This document shows, in pieces, positions 40,949 to 49,204 of a stretch of DNA of 64,000 nucleotides (position 1 is its first letter; each line of letters starts with the position of its first letter). Under the pieces are notes generated by a model. It had not been told where the DNA came from. It searched no databases and saw nothing but the letters and a program-made list of their open reading frames with translations. The stretch lies in assembly GCF_000750635.1 (NCBI RefSeq), contig NZ_CCDM010000009.1, positions 78,519 to 142,518 of the forward strand, written 5' to 3'. This stretch comes from Oceanobacillus jeddahensis (GTDB taxonomy: Bacteria; Bacillota; Bacilli; Bacillales; Amphibacillaceae). A program made the position numbers and the translations under genes.

Positions 40949-43660
40949 ATGTCGAACACAAATGCGTACAATGCAAAAAAGCAGTTCGAATTAAACGGTA
41001 AAACGTATAATTATTACCGTTTGAAAACGCTGGAAGAATCCGGGTTTGGTAAAGTAGATCGCTTGCCATTTTCAATCCGTGTTCTTTTAGAATCATTATT
41101 AAGACAACAAGATGATCATCAAATTAAAAATGAACATGTTGAATCATTAGCACACTGGGGAACAGATAAGGAAACAGGGGCGGATGTACCATTTAAACCT
41201 TCCCGTGTCATTCTTCAGGATTTTACAGGAGTACCAGCAGTGGTTGATCTTGCATCTCTACGTAAAGCAATGGTTGATCTTGGTGGGGAGCCAGATAAAA
41301 TTAATCCGGAAGTTCCAGTAGATTTGGTTATTGACCACTCTGTACAGGTTGACCAATATGGAACACCAGATGCTTTGCGTGCCAATATGGAATTAGAATT
41401 TGAACGTAATGCAGAACGTTACCAATTCTTGAACTGGGCTCAGAAAGCATTTAATAACTACCGTGCAGTACCGCCAGCAACTGGTATTGTTCACCAGGTT
41501 AACTTAGAGTATTTAGCGGACGTTGTACATGCGCGTGAAAATGAAGACGGGTCTTATGAGACTTTCCCAGATACGCTTGTAGGAACTGATTCCCATACAA
41601 CCATGATTAATGGGCTTGGTATCCTCGGCTGGGGCGTTGGTGGAATTGAAGCAGAAGCAGGTATGCTAGGACAGCCTTCTTACTTCCCTGCACCAGAAGT
41701 AATTGGTGTAAAATTCACTGGTTCTTTTCCAAATGGTACAACAGCGACTGACCTTGCATTAAAAGTAACGCAAGTGTTGCGTGAACAAAATGTAGTTGGA
41801 AAATTTGTAGAGTACTTTGGTCCGGGTCTAAAAGATATGCCATTAGCTGACCGCGCTACGATTTCTAATATGGCTCCAGAGTACGGTGCTACTTGTGGGT
41901 TCTTCCCGGTTGATCAAGAAACACTTGATTACTTAAAATTAACGGGACGTAGTGATGAATTAATTAATGTTGTTGAAAAATACTGTAAAGAAAATGATTT
42001 ATGGTACGATGCAGACAGCGTTGATCCTGAATATACGAAAGTCATTGAAATTAACTTATCTGAATTAGAGCCGAATCTTTCTGGGCCAAAACGTCCGCAA
42101 GATTTAATTGCGCTTTCTGATATGAAGAAAGAATTCAATAAAGCCATCACTGCAAAAGAGGGCAACCAAGGATTCGGATTAGATAAATCTGAGTTTGATA
42201 AAGAGGTTGAAATCAATCATCCAAATGGAAAAACTTCTGTTATGAAAACAGGAAGCCTTGCGATTGCTGCAATTACATCTTGTACAAATACATCTAACCC
42301 ATATGTAATGTTAGGTGCAGGACTGGTTGCGAAAAAAGCAGTTGAAAGAGGCTTAGAAGTTCCTGAATACGTAAAAACTTCTTTAGCACCAGGTTCAAAA
42401 GTTGTTACACGTTACTTAGAAGATGCCGGTTTACAAACGTATTTAGATAAATTAGGCTTCAATCTAGTAGGTTATGGATGTACAACATGTATTGGTAACT
42501 CTGGTCCTTTACGTGAAGAGATTGAAGAAGCTATTGCAGCGAATGATTTAATCGCATCTTCTGTACTATCTGGTAACCGTAACTTTGAAGGTCGTATCCA
42601 TCCGCTGGTGAAAGCAAACTACCTTGCTTCTCCACCGCTTGTTGTTGCTTATGCGCTTGCTGGAACAACAGATATTGATCTTGTTAAAGAAGCTATCGGT
42701 AAAGACAAAGATGGTAACGATGTTTACATGAATGATATTTGGCCAACTCTTACAGAAATTAAAGAGGAAGTCCAAAGAGTAGTTACACCTGAAATTTTCC
42801 GTAAAGAATATGAAGATGTGTTCAGTTCTAACGAAAAGTGGAATGAAATTGATACAACGGATGAACCGTTATTTGAGTGGGATGAGGATTCTACTTACAT
42901 CCAAAATCCTCCATTCTTTGAAGGGTTAACACCGGAAGCTGGAACAGTTGAACCGCTTAGCGGATTACGTGCTATCGGCCTGTTTGGAGATTCTGTAACA
43001 ACAGACCATATCTCCCCAGCAGGTGCTATCGCTAAAGATATGCCAGCAGGTAAGTTCTTACAGGAGAAAGGTGTTTCTCCAAGAAACTTTAACTCTTATG
43101 GATCCCGCCGTGGTAACCATGAAATTATGATGCGTGGTACGTTTGCAAATATCCGTATCCGTAACTTGTTAGCTCCAGGTACAGAAGGCGGTTATACGAC
43201 TTACTGGCCAACTGGTGATGTTATGCCTATCTATGATGCTGCGATGAAATATCAGCAAGATGGAACAGGTCTTGTTGTTATCGGCGGAAAAGATTATGGA
43301 ATGGGCTCATCCCGTGACTGGGCTGCAAAAGGTACGAATCTATTAGGAATTAAAACAGTCATTGCAGAAAGTTTTGAACGTATTCACCGTTCTAACCTTG
43401 TGATGATGGGTGTACTACCACTTCAATTTGAAAAAGGTGACAGTGCTGAGAGCTTAGGTTTAACTGGTAAAGAAACATTTGCTGTAGAAGTAGATGAGAC
43501 TGTAAAACCTGGTGATTTAGTCAATGTAACTGCAACAGCTGAAGATGGAAAAGTAACTACCTTTAAAGCAGTTGCCCGTTTTGATAGTGATGTTGAAATT
43601 GATTACTATCGTCATGGCGGTATCTTACGTATGGTATTACGTGACAAAGTAAAAGCATAA
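40949..43660 (+). CDS. citB: Aconitate hydratase
   Basis: A 903-residue [4Fe-4S] enzyme converting citrate to isocitrate in the TCA cycle; in B. subtilis the iron-free form also binds RNA. Cluster cysteines are in TSCTNTSNP and GYGCTTCIGNSG. The C-terminal swivelling domain is complete (GDSVTTDHISPAGA). AAAGGGG is 8 nt before ATG. Biased codon use suggests high expression. A second well-placed ATG at 40930 opens a 23-codon frame overlapping the start in another phase. Confidence 0.97.
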   Translation: MSNTNAYNAKKQFELNGKTYNYYRLKTLEESGFGKVDRLPFSIRVLLESLLRQQDDHQIKNEHVESLAHWGTDKETGADVPFKPSRVILQDFTGVPAVVDLASLRKAMVDLGGEPDKINPEVPVDLVIDHSVQVDQYGTPDALRANMELEFERNAERYQFLNWAQKAFNNYRAVPPATGIVHQVNLEYLADVVHARENEDGSYETFPDTLVGTDSHTTMINGLGILGWGVGGIEAEAGMLGQPSYFPAPEVIGVKFTGSFPNGTTATDLALKVTQVLREQNVVGKFVEYFGPGLKDMPLADRATISNMAPEYGATCGFFPVDQETLDYLKLTGRSDELINVVEKYCKENDLWYDADSVDPEYTKVIEINLSELEPNLSGPKRPQDLIALSDMKKEFNKAITAKEGNQGFGLDKSEFDKEVEINHPNGKTSVMKTGSLAIAAITSCTNTSNPYVMLGAGLVAKKAVERGLEVPEYVKTSLAPGSKVVTRYLEDAGLQTYLDKLGFNLVGYGCTTCIGNSGPLREEIEEAIAANDLIASSVLSGNRNFEGRIHPLVKANYLASPPLVVAYALAGTTDIDLVKEAIGKDKDGNDVYMNDIWPTLTEIKEEVQRVVTPEIFRKEYEDVFSSNEKWNEIDTTDEPLFEWDEDSTYIQNPPFFEGLTPEAGTVEPLSGLRAIGLFGDSVTTDHISPAGAIAKDMPAGKFLQEKGVSPRNFNSYGSRRGNHEIMMRGTFANIRIRNLLAPGTEGGYTTYWPTGDVMPIYDAAMKYQQDGTGLVVIGGKDYGMGSSRDWAAKGTNLLGIKTVIAESFERIHRSNLVMMGVLPLQFEKGDSAESLGLTGKETFAVEVDETVKPGDLVNVTATAEDGKVTTFKAVARFDSDVEIDYYRHGGILRMVLRDKVKA

Positions 43661-43688
43661 GCAGTTTGTTGCTTTGTTAAATAAGTGG

Positions 43689-43730
43689 AAAAGAGCCTTT
43701 GCTTCATTGATAAGCAAAGGCTCTTTTCCT
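43689..43730 (+). terminator. Strong intrinsic terminator after citB
   Basis: Perfect 16-bp stem (43689-43704 with 43712-43727), 7-nt loop. Confidence 0.93.
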
Positions 43731-43822
43731 ATGTCTATTCATTCAGATCTATATCCTTTACAAAACGTGAGTGCCTCTTTACGATAGAAGAAGGAAAACA
43801 ATATGGATGGTGGGAGATACAA

Positions 43823-44425
43823 TTGTATAAACGGATATTTGCACTTGTTTTGTTATTAGTACTTGTAGGAATTGTTATTGCAAATGTAGTACAAGATAGG
43901 ATTGCAGACAATACGACCGAAGAAGAGGAAGAAGCGGTTCTTGTAGACGATGGCTCTTCCAGCCAAGGTGCTGCGATTGCACCTGCGGAAAGTGCTGGAG
44001 TAGAACCCGGGGAACCAGCTCCCGACTTTGAACTGGAGACGTTAGAAGGGGATAACTTTCGGCTTTCCGATTTGCAAGGGCAGAAAGTAATTTTAAATTT
44101 CTGGTATTCCTGGTGTCCTCCTTGCATAGAAGAAATGCCTGAAATACAGGAATTCTATGAGGACTATCAAGATGAGGTCGAAGTCGTTGCGGTTAATATG
44201 ACAACACATGAAAATCAATTTTCGGATGTTGGGGATTTTATTGAGGAGCACGGACATACTTTTACTGTACCATTGGATAAAGAGGATACTTTATCTGATC
44301 CTTATGTTGTCTATGCTGCACCAACGACCTATTTTATAGGGACAGATGGTACCATACAGCAGCCCAGAAAAATTGGACCGATGGACTACGAGTTTATGGA
44401 AGAAATGGTTCAGGGAATGGATTAA
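43823..44425 (+). CDS. yneN: Membrane-anchored thioredoxin-like protein (TlpA/ResA type)
   Basis: A 200-residue protein: N-terminal anchor helix (about residues 5-23), an acidic Glu/Ser-rich linker, and a thioredoxin fold with redox motif WCPPC and the cis-proline in AAPTTYF. It acts outside the membrane, probably as a thiol reductase that may receive electrons from CcdA. TTG 43823 follows GGGAG at 7 nt; the open frame upstream runs through the citB terminator and is not translated. Position after citB matches yneN. Confidence 0.9.
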   Translation: MYKRIFALVLLLVLVGIVIANVVQDRIADNTTEEEEEAVLVDDGSSSQGAAIAPAESAGVEPGEPAPDFELETLEGDNFRLSDLQGQKVILNFWYSWCPPCIEEMPEIQEFYEDYQDEVEVVAVNMTTHENQFSDVGDFIEEHGHTFTVPLDKEDTLSDPYVVYAAPTTYFIGTDGTIQQPRKIGPMDYEFMEEMVQGMD

Positions 44426-44455
44426 TTGAAGGAGAAGGAAGAGGAGGAAGAAAGC

Positions 44456-44884
44456 TTGCTAGTTACAGAAACACCTATAGAAGTAAGGTATCAGGAAACC
44501 GACCAGATGGGAGTCGTTTATCATGCAAACTACTTAGTATGGTTTGAAATCGGACGTACAAAGTTTGTAGAGGCTTTAGGGCTTAATTATCATCAAGGTA
44601 TGGAGCAGCATAATGTTGTTTCTCCAGTAATTGATGCACAGATCTCATATAAAAACGCTGTACGTTATGGGGAAAAACCAGTAGTAAAAACGTGGCTGGA
44701 TGCTTATGATGGTTTACGTACCGTTTACCGTTATGAAATTTTAACGGAAACAGGAGATGTGGCTGTTACAGGAACAACCACCCATACAATTGTAGACAAG
44801 GACACCTTTCGGCCACTATCAATTCGCAGGAAATTTCCTGATTGGCACGCTGTATATCAAAATCAGCTTAGGAAAGAGGATTAG
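44456..44884 (+). CDS. yneP: 4-hydroxybenzoyl-CoA thioesterase family acyl-CoA thioesterase YneP
   Basis: A 142-residue hot-dog fold thioesterase. The catalytic stretch RYQETDQMGVVYHANYLVW has the conserved Asp. Substrate unknown. TTG 44456 is 8 nt after GGAGG and aligns with the family start; the TTG at 44426 would add ten mostly Glu/Lys residues that are in fact the ribosome site. Confidence 0.9.
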   Translation: MLVTETPIEVRYQETDQMGVVYHANYLVWFEIGRTKFVEALGLNYHQGMEQHNVVSPVIDAQISYKNAVRYGEKPVVKTWLDAYDGLRTVYRYEILTETGDVAVTGTTTHTIVDKDTFRPLSIRRKFPDWHAVYQNQLRKED

Positions 44885-44886
44885 GA

Positions 44887-45183
44887 ATGGCTTTTGGATT
44901 AAAAAGAGAAGAATTAAATCAGTGGAAGCGAAATGTCCAGGCTGGTAAAATTGATTTTATCACGCACTATTGGCTGGATGACCGTTTTCCTGGCTGTACT
45001 ACAGTGACAAAAGTAGGCTGCAGTGACATAGAGAAATTGAAGGAGTGGGGGAGAAAGTATCATTTAGATGAATCCTGGATTGATTTAAAACCTGAATACC
45101 CACATTTTGATTTATTTGGTGATTATCAATGGAAAATTTTAAAATCAGAAAATCGTCTGGAGCAATTAGAACGATTTAAATAA
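44887..45183 (+). CDS. yneQ: Conserved protein YneQ
   Basis: A 98-residue charged, Trp-rich cytoplasmic protein with no recognised domain, located directly after yneP as in B. subtilis. ATG start 2 nt after the yneP stop, with AGAGGA just upstream, so it is translationally linked to yneP. Function unknown. A good terminator follows. Confidence 0.85.
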   Translation: MAFGLKREELNQWKRNVQAGKIDFITHYWLDDRFPGCTTVTKVGCSDIEKLKEWGRKYHLDESWIDLKPEYPHFDLFGDYQWKILKSENRLEQLERFK

Positions 45184-45185
45184 AG

Positions 45186-45226
45186 AAAAGCGCAGATAAA
45201 TATTTTGTCTTATCTGCGCTTTTTGT
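45186..45226. terminator. Bidirectional terminator between yneQ and yneR
   Basis: A 14-bp stem (45186-45199 with 45210-45223) flanked by A and T runs, between convergent genes. Confidence 0.9.
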
Positions 45227-45238
45227 TTGTACCCAATA

Positions 45239-45538
45239 CTAATCACTTTTCTCTGGATATTCAATTTTTGGTTCTTGTTTCGTATCATCATAAGAAACAG
45301 ATAAGTTTGCTCCTTCAAAATACCAGTCGTCTGATTCTTCAATAAAGAAACGGATGCCTTCTACAGATGTGGAAGCTATTTCATTCTCGGGTGCTTCCGC
45401 TTTAATACCGAGTGAAAAACCAGCAATTCTGCCGCCAACTCCGCCATATCGAGGAAAGAATCGTACATTCTTTTCGTTTTGTAAATCTAGCTCTTCTTTA
45501 TACCATTTTGCTGCTTGTTCTGATACTGTAATATCCAT
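45239..45538 (-). CDS. yneR: HesB/IscA-like protein lacking cluster cysteines
   Basis: A 99-residue protein with the HesB-like fold (VRFFPRYGGVGG, GFSLGI and EGIRFFIEESD). There is not a single Cys, so it cannot be an ordinary A-type Fe-S carrier; B. subtilis YneR is similar. Function unknown. ATG 45536-45538 follows a GGGAGAG site; the open frame further upstream belongs to yidD. Confidence 0.88.
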   Translation of the reverse strand: MDITVSEQAAKWYKEELDLQNEKNVRFFPRYGGVGGRIAGFSLGIKAEAPENEIASTSVEGIRFFIEESDDWYFEGANLSVSYDDTKQEPKIEYPEKSD

Positions 45539-45552
45539 TGTATCTCTCCCTT

Positions 45553-45789
45553 TTACTGATGCTTTTTCTTTTCCGGTTTTTCTGGAACGTAATCTACTCC
45601 ACCTGGATGGAATGGATGACATTTACTAATTCTTTTTATAGTCAATATTCCACCTTTAAAAAATCCAAAACGTTGGAATGCTTCTAATCCATAAGCTGAA
45701 CAGGTTGGATAGAAGCGGCAAGTTGCTGGTGTATATGGACTGATAGCAAGCTGGTAAAAGCGAATCAACCCAATAAATATATATTTCAT
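45553..45789 (-). CDS. yidD: Membrane protein insertion efficiency factor YidD
   Basis: A 78-residue protein with the family signature: an amphipathic N-terminus (MKYIFIGLIRFYQ), three conserved cysteines (ATCRFYPTCSAY and SKCHPFHPGG). It helps YidC-type insertases place proteins in the membrane. ATG 45787-45789, 8 nt after AAGGATG. It lies 7 nt downstream of folE2 and 14 nt upstream of yneR, probably one transcript. Confidence 0.93.
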   Translation of the reverse strand: MKYIFIGLIRFYQLAISPYTPATCRFYPTCSAYGLEAFQRFGFFKGGILTIKRISKCHPFHPGGVDYVPEKPEKKKHQ

Positions 45790-45796
45790 TTGATCG

Positions 45797-46729
45797 TCAT
45801 CCTTGTCCGTTACGCTTATCGTAGGTAACAGAAGCAACCGCATCATGCATATGAATCGATTCTTCGTTACGACATGCTACATGGAACTTCATCACTGCTG
45901 GTAGCTCATAAAGGTCGGCAGCAATTAAACGGACCATATCTTCTACAAATCGAGGGTTTTCATAAGCTGATTCTGTCACCATTTTTTCATCCGGTCTTTT
46001 CAAGATAGGATGAAGCCTTGCACTCGCATTACTTTCAGCTGCTTCTAATAAAAGAACCTTCCAATCCCCGTCTGTATTTGAAAAACCTGGCTCCAGTTCC
46101 GTTTCAATTGTTACATTACCGCGCTGGTTGTGGGCACTGTATTCACTGATTTCTTTGGAGCAAGGGCATAATGTTGTTATTTGTATGTTCAAAGAAACAT
46201 TGATTTGATAATCCCCGTGTTGTGAATAACGTACAGAAATAGATACTTCTGCATGATTTAGTCCAGCAGCAGAGGTCTGCGGTGCTTTCCGCTCATAGAA
46301 CCAGGGGAAGGTCACGGAAATCGTTGCATCTGGCTGCTCCAACTTTATTGCCAGGTCCTTTGTAAACTGTTTTAATTCATCAATGGAAACGGAAAAACCA
46401 TTTTGATGATATTGCTCTAATAACTCCATGAAACGACTCATATTTGTCCCTTTACTATTTGCAGGGATGCTGGATGAAAATGTGAATGTGCCAACAGTTG
46501 TTTGTTCAAACGGTGCTTGTCCACTTAAAACACGGACAGGGTATTTTACATTTGCGACACCAACTACATCCAAATCAAACAGAAAATCACGTTTTACATT
46601 TTGTAAATCAGCCATTTGATTTTTTTCAGTTGGTTTTTTCTTTTCACCCGGAGGCACAGAACCGAATAATTTATGTCTTTCTTCCTTGGAAGGAAGTTTT
46701 TTGAATGGAATTGTGTTTAATTGTTGCAT
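45797..46729 (-). CDS. folE2: GTP cyclohydrolase FolE2 (type IB)
   Basis: A 310-residue T-fold enzyme converting GTP to dihydroneopterin triphosphate for folate synthesis. The active-site Cys lies in TTLCPCSKE and the family motif NHAEVSISV is present. FolE2 does not need zinc and in B. subtilis is induced by zinc limitation through Zur. No Zur box was recognised here, so it may be the only cyclohydrolase or regulated otherwise. An 8-bp hairpin lies just before its ribosome site. Confidence 0.94.
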   Translation of the reverse strand: MQQLNTIPFKKLPSKEERHKLFGSVPPGEKKKPTEKNQMADLQNVKRDFLFDLDVVGVANVKYPVRVLSGQAPFEQTTVGTFTFSSSIPANSKGTNMSRFMELLEQYHQNGFSVSIDELKQFTKDLAIKLEQPDATISVTFPWFYERKAPQTSAAGLNHAEVSISVRYSQHGDYQINVSLNIQITTLCPCSKEISEYSAHNQRGNVTIETELEPGFSNTDGDWKVLLLEAAESNASARLHPILKRPDEKMVTESAYENPRFVEDMVRLIAADLYELPAVMKFHVACRNEESIHMHDAVASVTYDKRNGQG

Positions 46730-46798
46730 AAAAACGTCCTTTCTTGATAAACATCTGAAAGCTTTGAGATGTTTAAACAGTCATTAATTATAGCCACT

Positions 46799-46827
46799 AG
46801 TATACTGAATTTGATTTAAATATTCAA
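46799..46827 (-). promoter_or_regulatory. Candidate SigA promoter of folE2
   Basis: On the minus strand TTGAAT (46822-46827), 17-nt spacer, TATACT (46799-46804). It overlaps the 3' flank of plsY. Confidence 0.65.
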
Positions 46828-46839
46828 TTTATCGGACTT

Positions 46840-47421
46840 CTACATCCAAGTTATTTTAGGCTCTGTTCCATTTTTTATTCGTTTAATGTTCGTCCAGTGT
46901 CGATATGTTACAAAAGTGGTTAATATAAAGATAACAATTGTCAATCCGGTATTCTGGAAAAATAATGACGCAAAAAAGGCAACAACCCCCGTTATCATGG
47001 AAGAAAGGGAAACATATTTAGATATATATAATGACAGTAAAAATGTTGCAACCATGATAATAAATAGGATAGGATTAATTCCTAGAATCATCCCGCCTGA
47101 TGTTGCAACAGCTTTGCCACCTTTAAATTTAGCAAAAACCGGATAAGTATGACCTAAAACAGCTATAATACCAATAATTAAAGGATACGCATTGGCATCG
47201 AATAATTGAGGCAATAAAGCAGCTAGAGTTCCCTTTAAAATGTCACCGAGGACAACGATGCTTCCTGCTTTTATCCCAAGTACACGAAAGGCATTGGTTG
47301 CGCCGAGATTACCACTTCCATGTTCACGAATATCTATTTTGTAACCAATTTTGCCGATGATTAAGGCAAATGGAATGGATCCTAAGAGATATGCAATTAT
47401 CCCGAAAATAATATAATCCAT
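46840..47421 (-). CDS. plsY: Glycerol-3-phosphate acyltransferase PlsY
   Basis: A 193-residue polytopic membrane enzyme that moves an acyl group from acyl-phosphate to glycerol-3-phosphate, the first step of phospholipid synthesis. Family motifs GSIPFALIIGK, HGSGNLGATN and KFKGGKAVAT are visible, with about five membrane helices. The position before parE matches yneS in B. subtilis. Confidence 0.95.
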   Translation of the reverse strand: MDYIIFGIIAYLLGSIPFALIIGKIGYKIDIREHGSGNLGATNAFRVLGIKAGSIVVLGDILKGTLAALLPQLFDANAYPLIIGIIAVLGHTYPVFAKFKGGKAVATSGGMILGINPILFIIMVATFLLSLYISKYVSLSSMITGVVAFFASLFFQNTGLTIVIFILTTFVTYRHWTNIKRIKNGTEPKITWM

Positions 47422-47569
47422 ACGTTCCCAACTCTCTTTTTCAAATTCTTATTCTATGTTCCTATGGCTATTTTAGCATGAACCAACCTGTTTAAGTACA
47501 AAATTTTTATAAGAAAAGCTCATATAAGTTTATCTTTTAATAAATTTATCGATTTTTAATACTTAATCA

Positions 47570-48150
47570 CTCAACTTTCGGACCTTAAAAAGAAACTCCA
47601 TTTCCGTAGACACAGGAGTTGATCATTCCTTTGTTAACTCCCTTGATAAAGAATAGAGGATGTATTGTAAGGCACCGCTGCGGCGGACCGTTTTGCTTTC
47701 CTAGGGGCACGCTCTTCAGCTAACTCTTGCCAAGAAGAGCACTTGGCAAAAGTGGATCTTCAGATGGTGCTGATCCCACAGGAGTCAAAACGGTCCGCCT
47801 CCGCTAGTGAGATATTCTCTACGTGGAATAGCTGAACAAAAAAAGGTAGATCAGACAGAAGAGATTTTATGTAGTGCATGGTAAAAATGTTCGGCAATGA
47901 TTTCTTTTTGAGCATGAAAGCTATTCCTGATGTTAACTATCCACGCTTTTATGATTCGAACTGCTAAGCCAACCATTTGAAATAGAGGAATGATCATGTC
48001 ATCAAGCGAAAGAGATACTATTTCGTCCAACCCAACAGAATGTTATTTCTTTCATTCGCTGTAGAAACCAAAAGCAAGCATGGTAATGAAGAACATGTTC
48101 ATTGTGAAATAGCAAGATATATATGCTTATTCTCAGGTGCGAAAGTTGAC
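47570..48150. mobile_element. Family B element copy B-2 (~581 bp), inverted relative to B-1
   Basis: From CTCAACTTTCGGACC to AGGTGCGAAAGTTGAC. Hairpin module B2 at 47673-47807; module B1 is absent. Flanks TTAATCA and TTATCAA are related but not an exact duplication. It fills most of the 808-bp plsY-opuFA gap; no gene is seen in the rest. Confidence 0.75.
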
Positions 48151-48229
48151 TTATCAAATATAAAAATAAAGAAATGATGAGGTTTTAAACGCGTACAATC
48201 GGGAATCTTTTTTTAAGGAGGTTTTATTT

Positions 48230-49204
48230 ATGATTACATTTAGCGATATTACAAAAACATACCCTGATGGAACAACTGCTGTCGAGCAATTTAATTTGAC
48301 AGTTGAGAAGGGCGAATTTATGACTTTAATTGGCCCCAGCGGCTGTGGGAAAACAACGACAATGAAGATGATTAACCGCCTGATTGATCCATCTGAAGGG
48401 ACAATATACATAGACGGGAAACCAGTAAGTGACTATTCCATTCATGAATTACGATGGAATATTGGATACGTTCTACAGCAGATTGCTTTATTTCCACATA
48501 TGACTGTTCAGGAAAATATTCAAGTCGTTCCAGAGCTCTTGAAATGGAAGAAAGGGAAAACAGAAAAACGGGCCGATGAATTATTGGATATGGTTGGGAT
48601 GGATCCATCTATTTTTAAAAAACGTTATCCTAGCGAACTTTCAGGAGGGCAGCAGCAACGTATTGGCGTTATCCGGGCATTAGCTGCAGACCCTGATATC
48701 GTATTAATGGATGAACCATTTAGTGCGCTCGATCCAATTAGCCGGGAACAGTTACAAATAGATATTGATAAATTACAAAAAGAAATTAAGAAAACAGTTG
48801 TTTTCGTTACTCACGATATGGATGAGGCTTTAAAAATGAGTGACCGGATTTGTTTGATGAAAGAAGGAAGTGTGGTTCAATGCGGCTCACCTGAACAATT
48901 AATGAAACATCCTCAAAATGATTTTGTGGAAGAATTTATTGGAAACCGGCAGTCACCGTGGCTAAAATCCGTTCAGGAAGTTATGAAAAAAGATGTACAA
49001 CCTGTTCCTTTACAGGAGCAAGAGAATCAGGTAACAATTCCTGCAAAAAGTACAATCGAAGACGCATATGCATTAATCCAGTCATCAAACCAGACGGATT
49101 TTCCAGTAGTAAATGACAATCAAAAAATCGTTGGTATTGTGACAAGAGATGAATTGCTTCATTACTTCTATCAGCAGGAGAAGGAGGGAGCGAGTATATT
49201 ATGA
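48230..49204 (+). CDS. opuFA: Osmoprotectant ABC transporter ATPase with CBS domain (OpuF-like)
   Basis: A 324-residue ATPase of the quaternary-amine import type: Walker A GPSGCGKTT, signature LSGGQQQRIG, Walker B IVLMDEP, and a C-terminal CBS region (VPLQEQENQVTI onward). It overlaps the next gene by 4 nt (ATGA). Imports glycine betaine or a related compatible solute, which fits a salt-tolerant organism. AAGGAGG 8 nt before ATG. The OpuF name rests on the fused partner gene. Confidence 0.88.
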   Translation: MITFSDITKTYPDGTTAVEQFNLTVEKGEFMTLIGPSGCGKTTTMKMINRLIDPSEGTIYIDGKPVSDYSIHELRWNIGYVLQQIALFPHMTVQENIQVVPELLKWKKGKTEKRADELLDMVGMDPSIFKKRYPSELSGGQQQRIGVIRALAADPDIVLMDEPFSALDPISREQLQIDIDKLQKEIKKTVVFVTHDMDEALKMSDRICLMKEGSVVQCGSPEQLMKHPQNDFVEEFIGNRQSPWLKSVQEVMKKDVQPVPLQEQENQVTIPAKSTIEDAYALIQSSNQTDFPVVNDNQKIVGIVTRDELLHYFYQQEKEGASIL

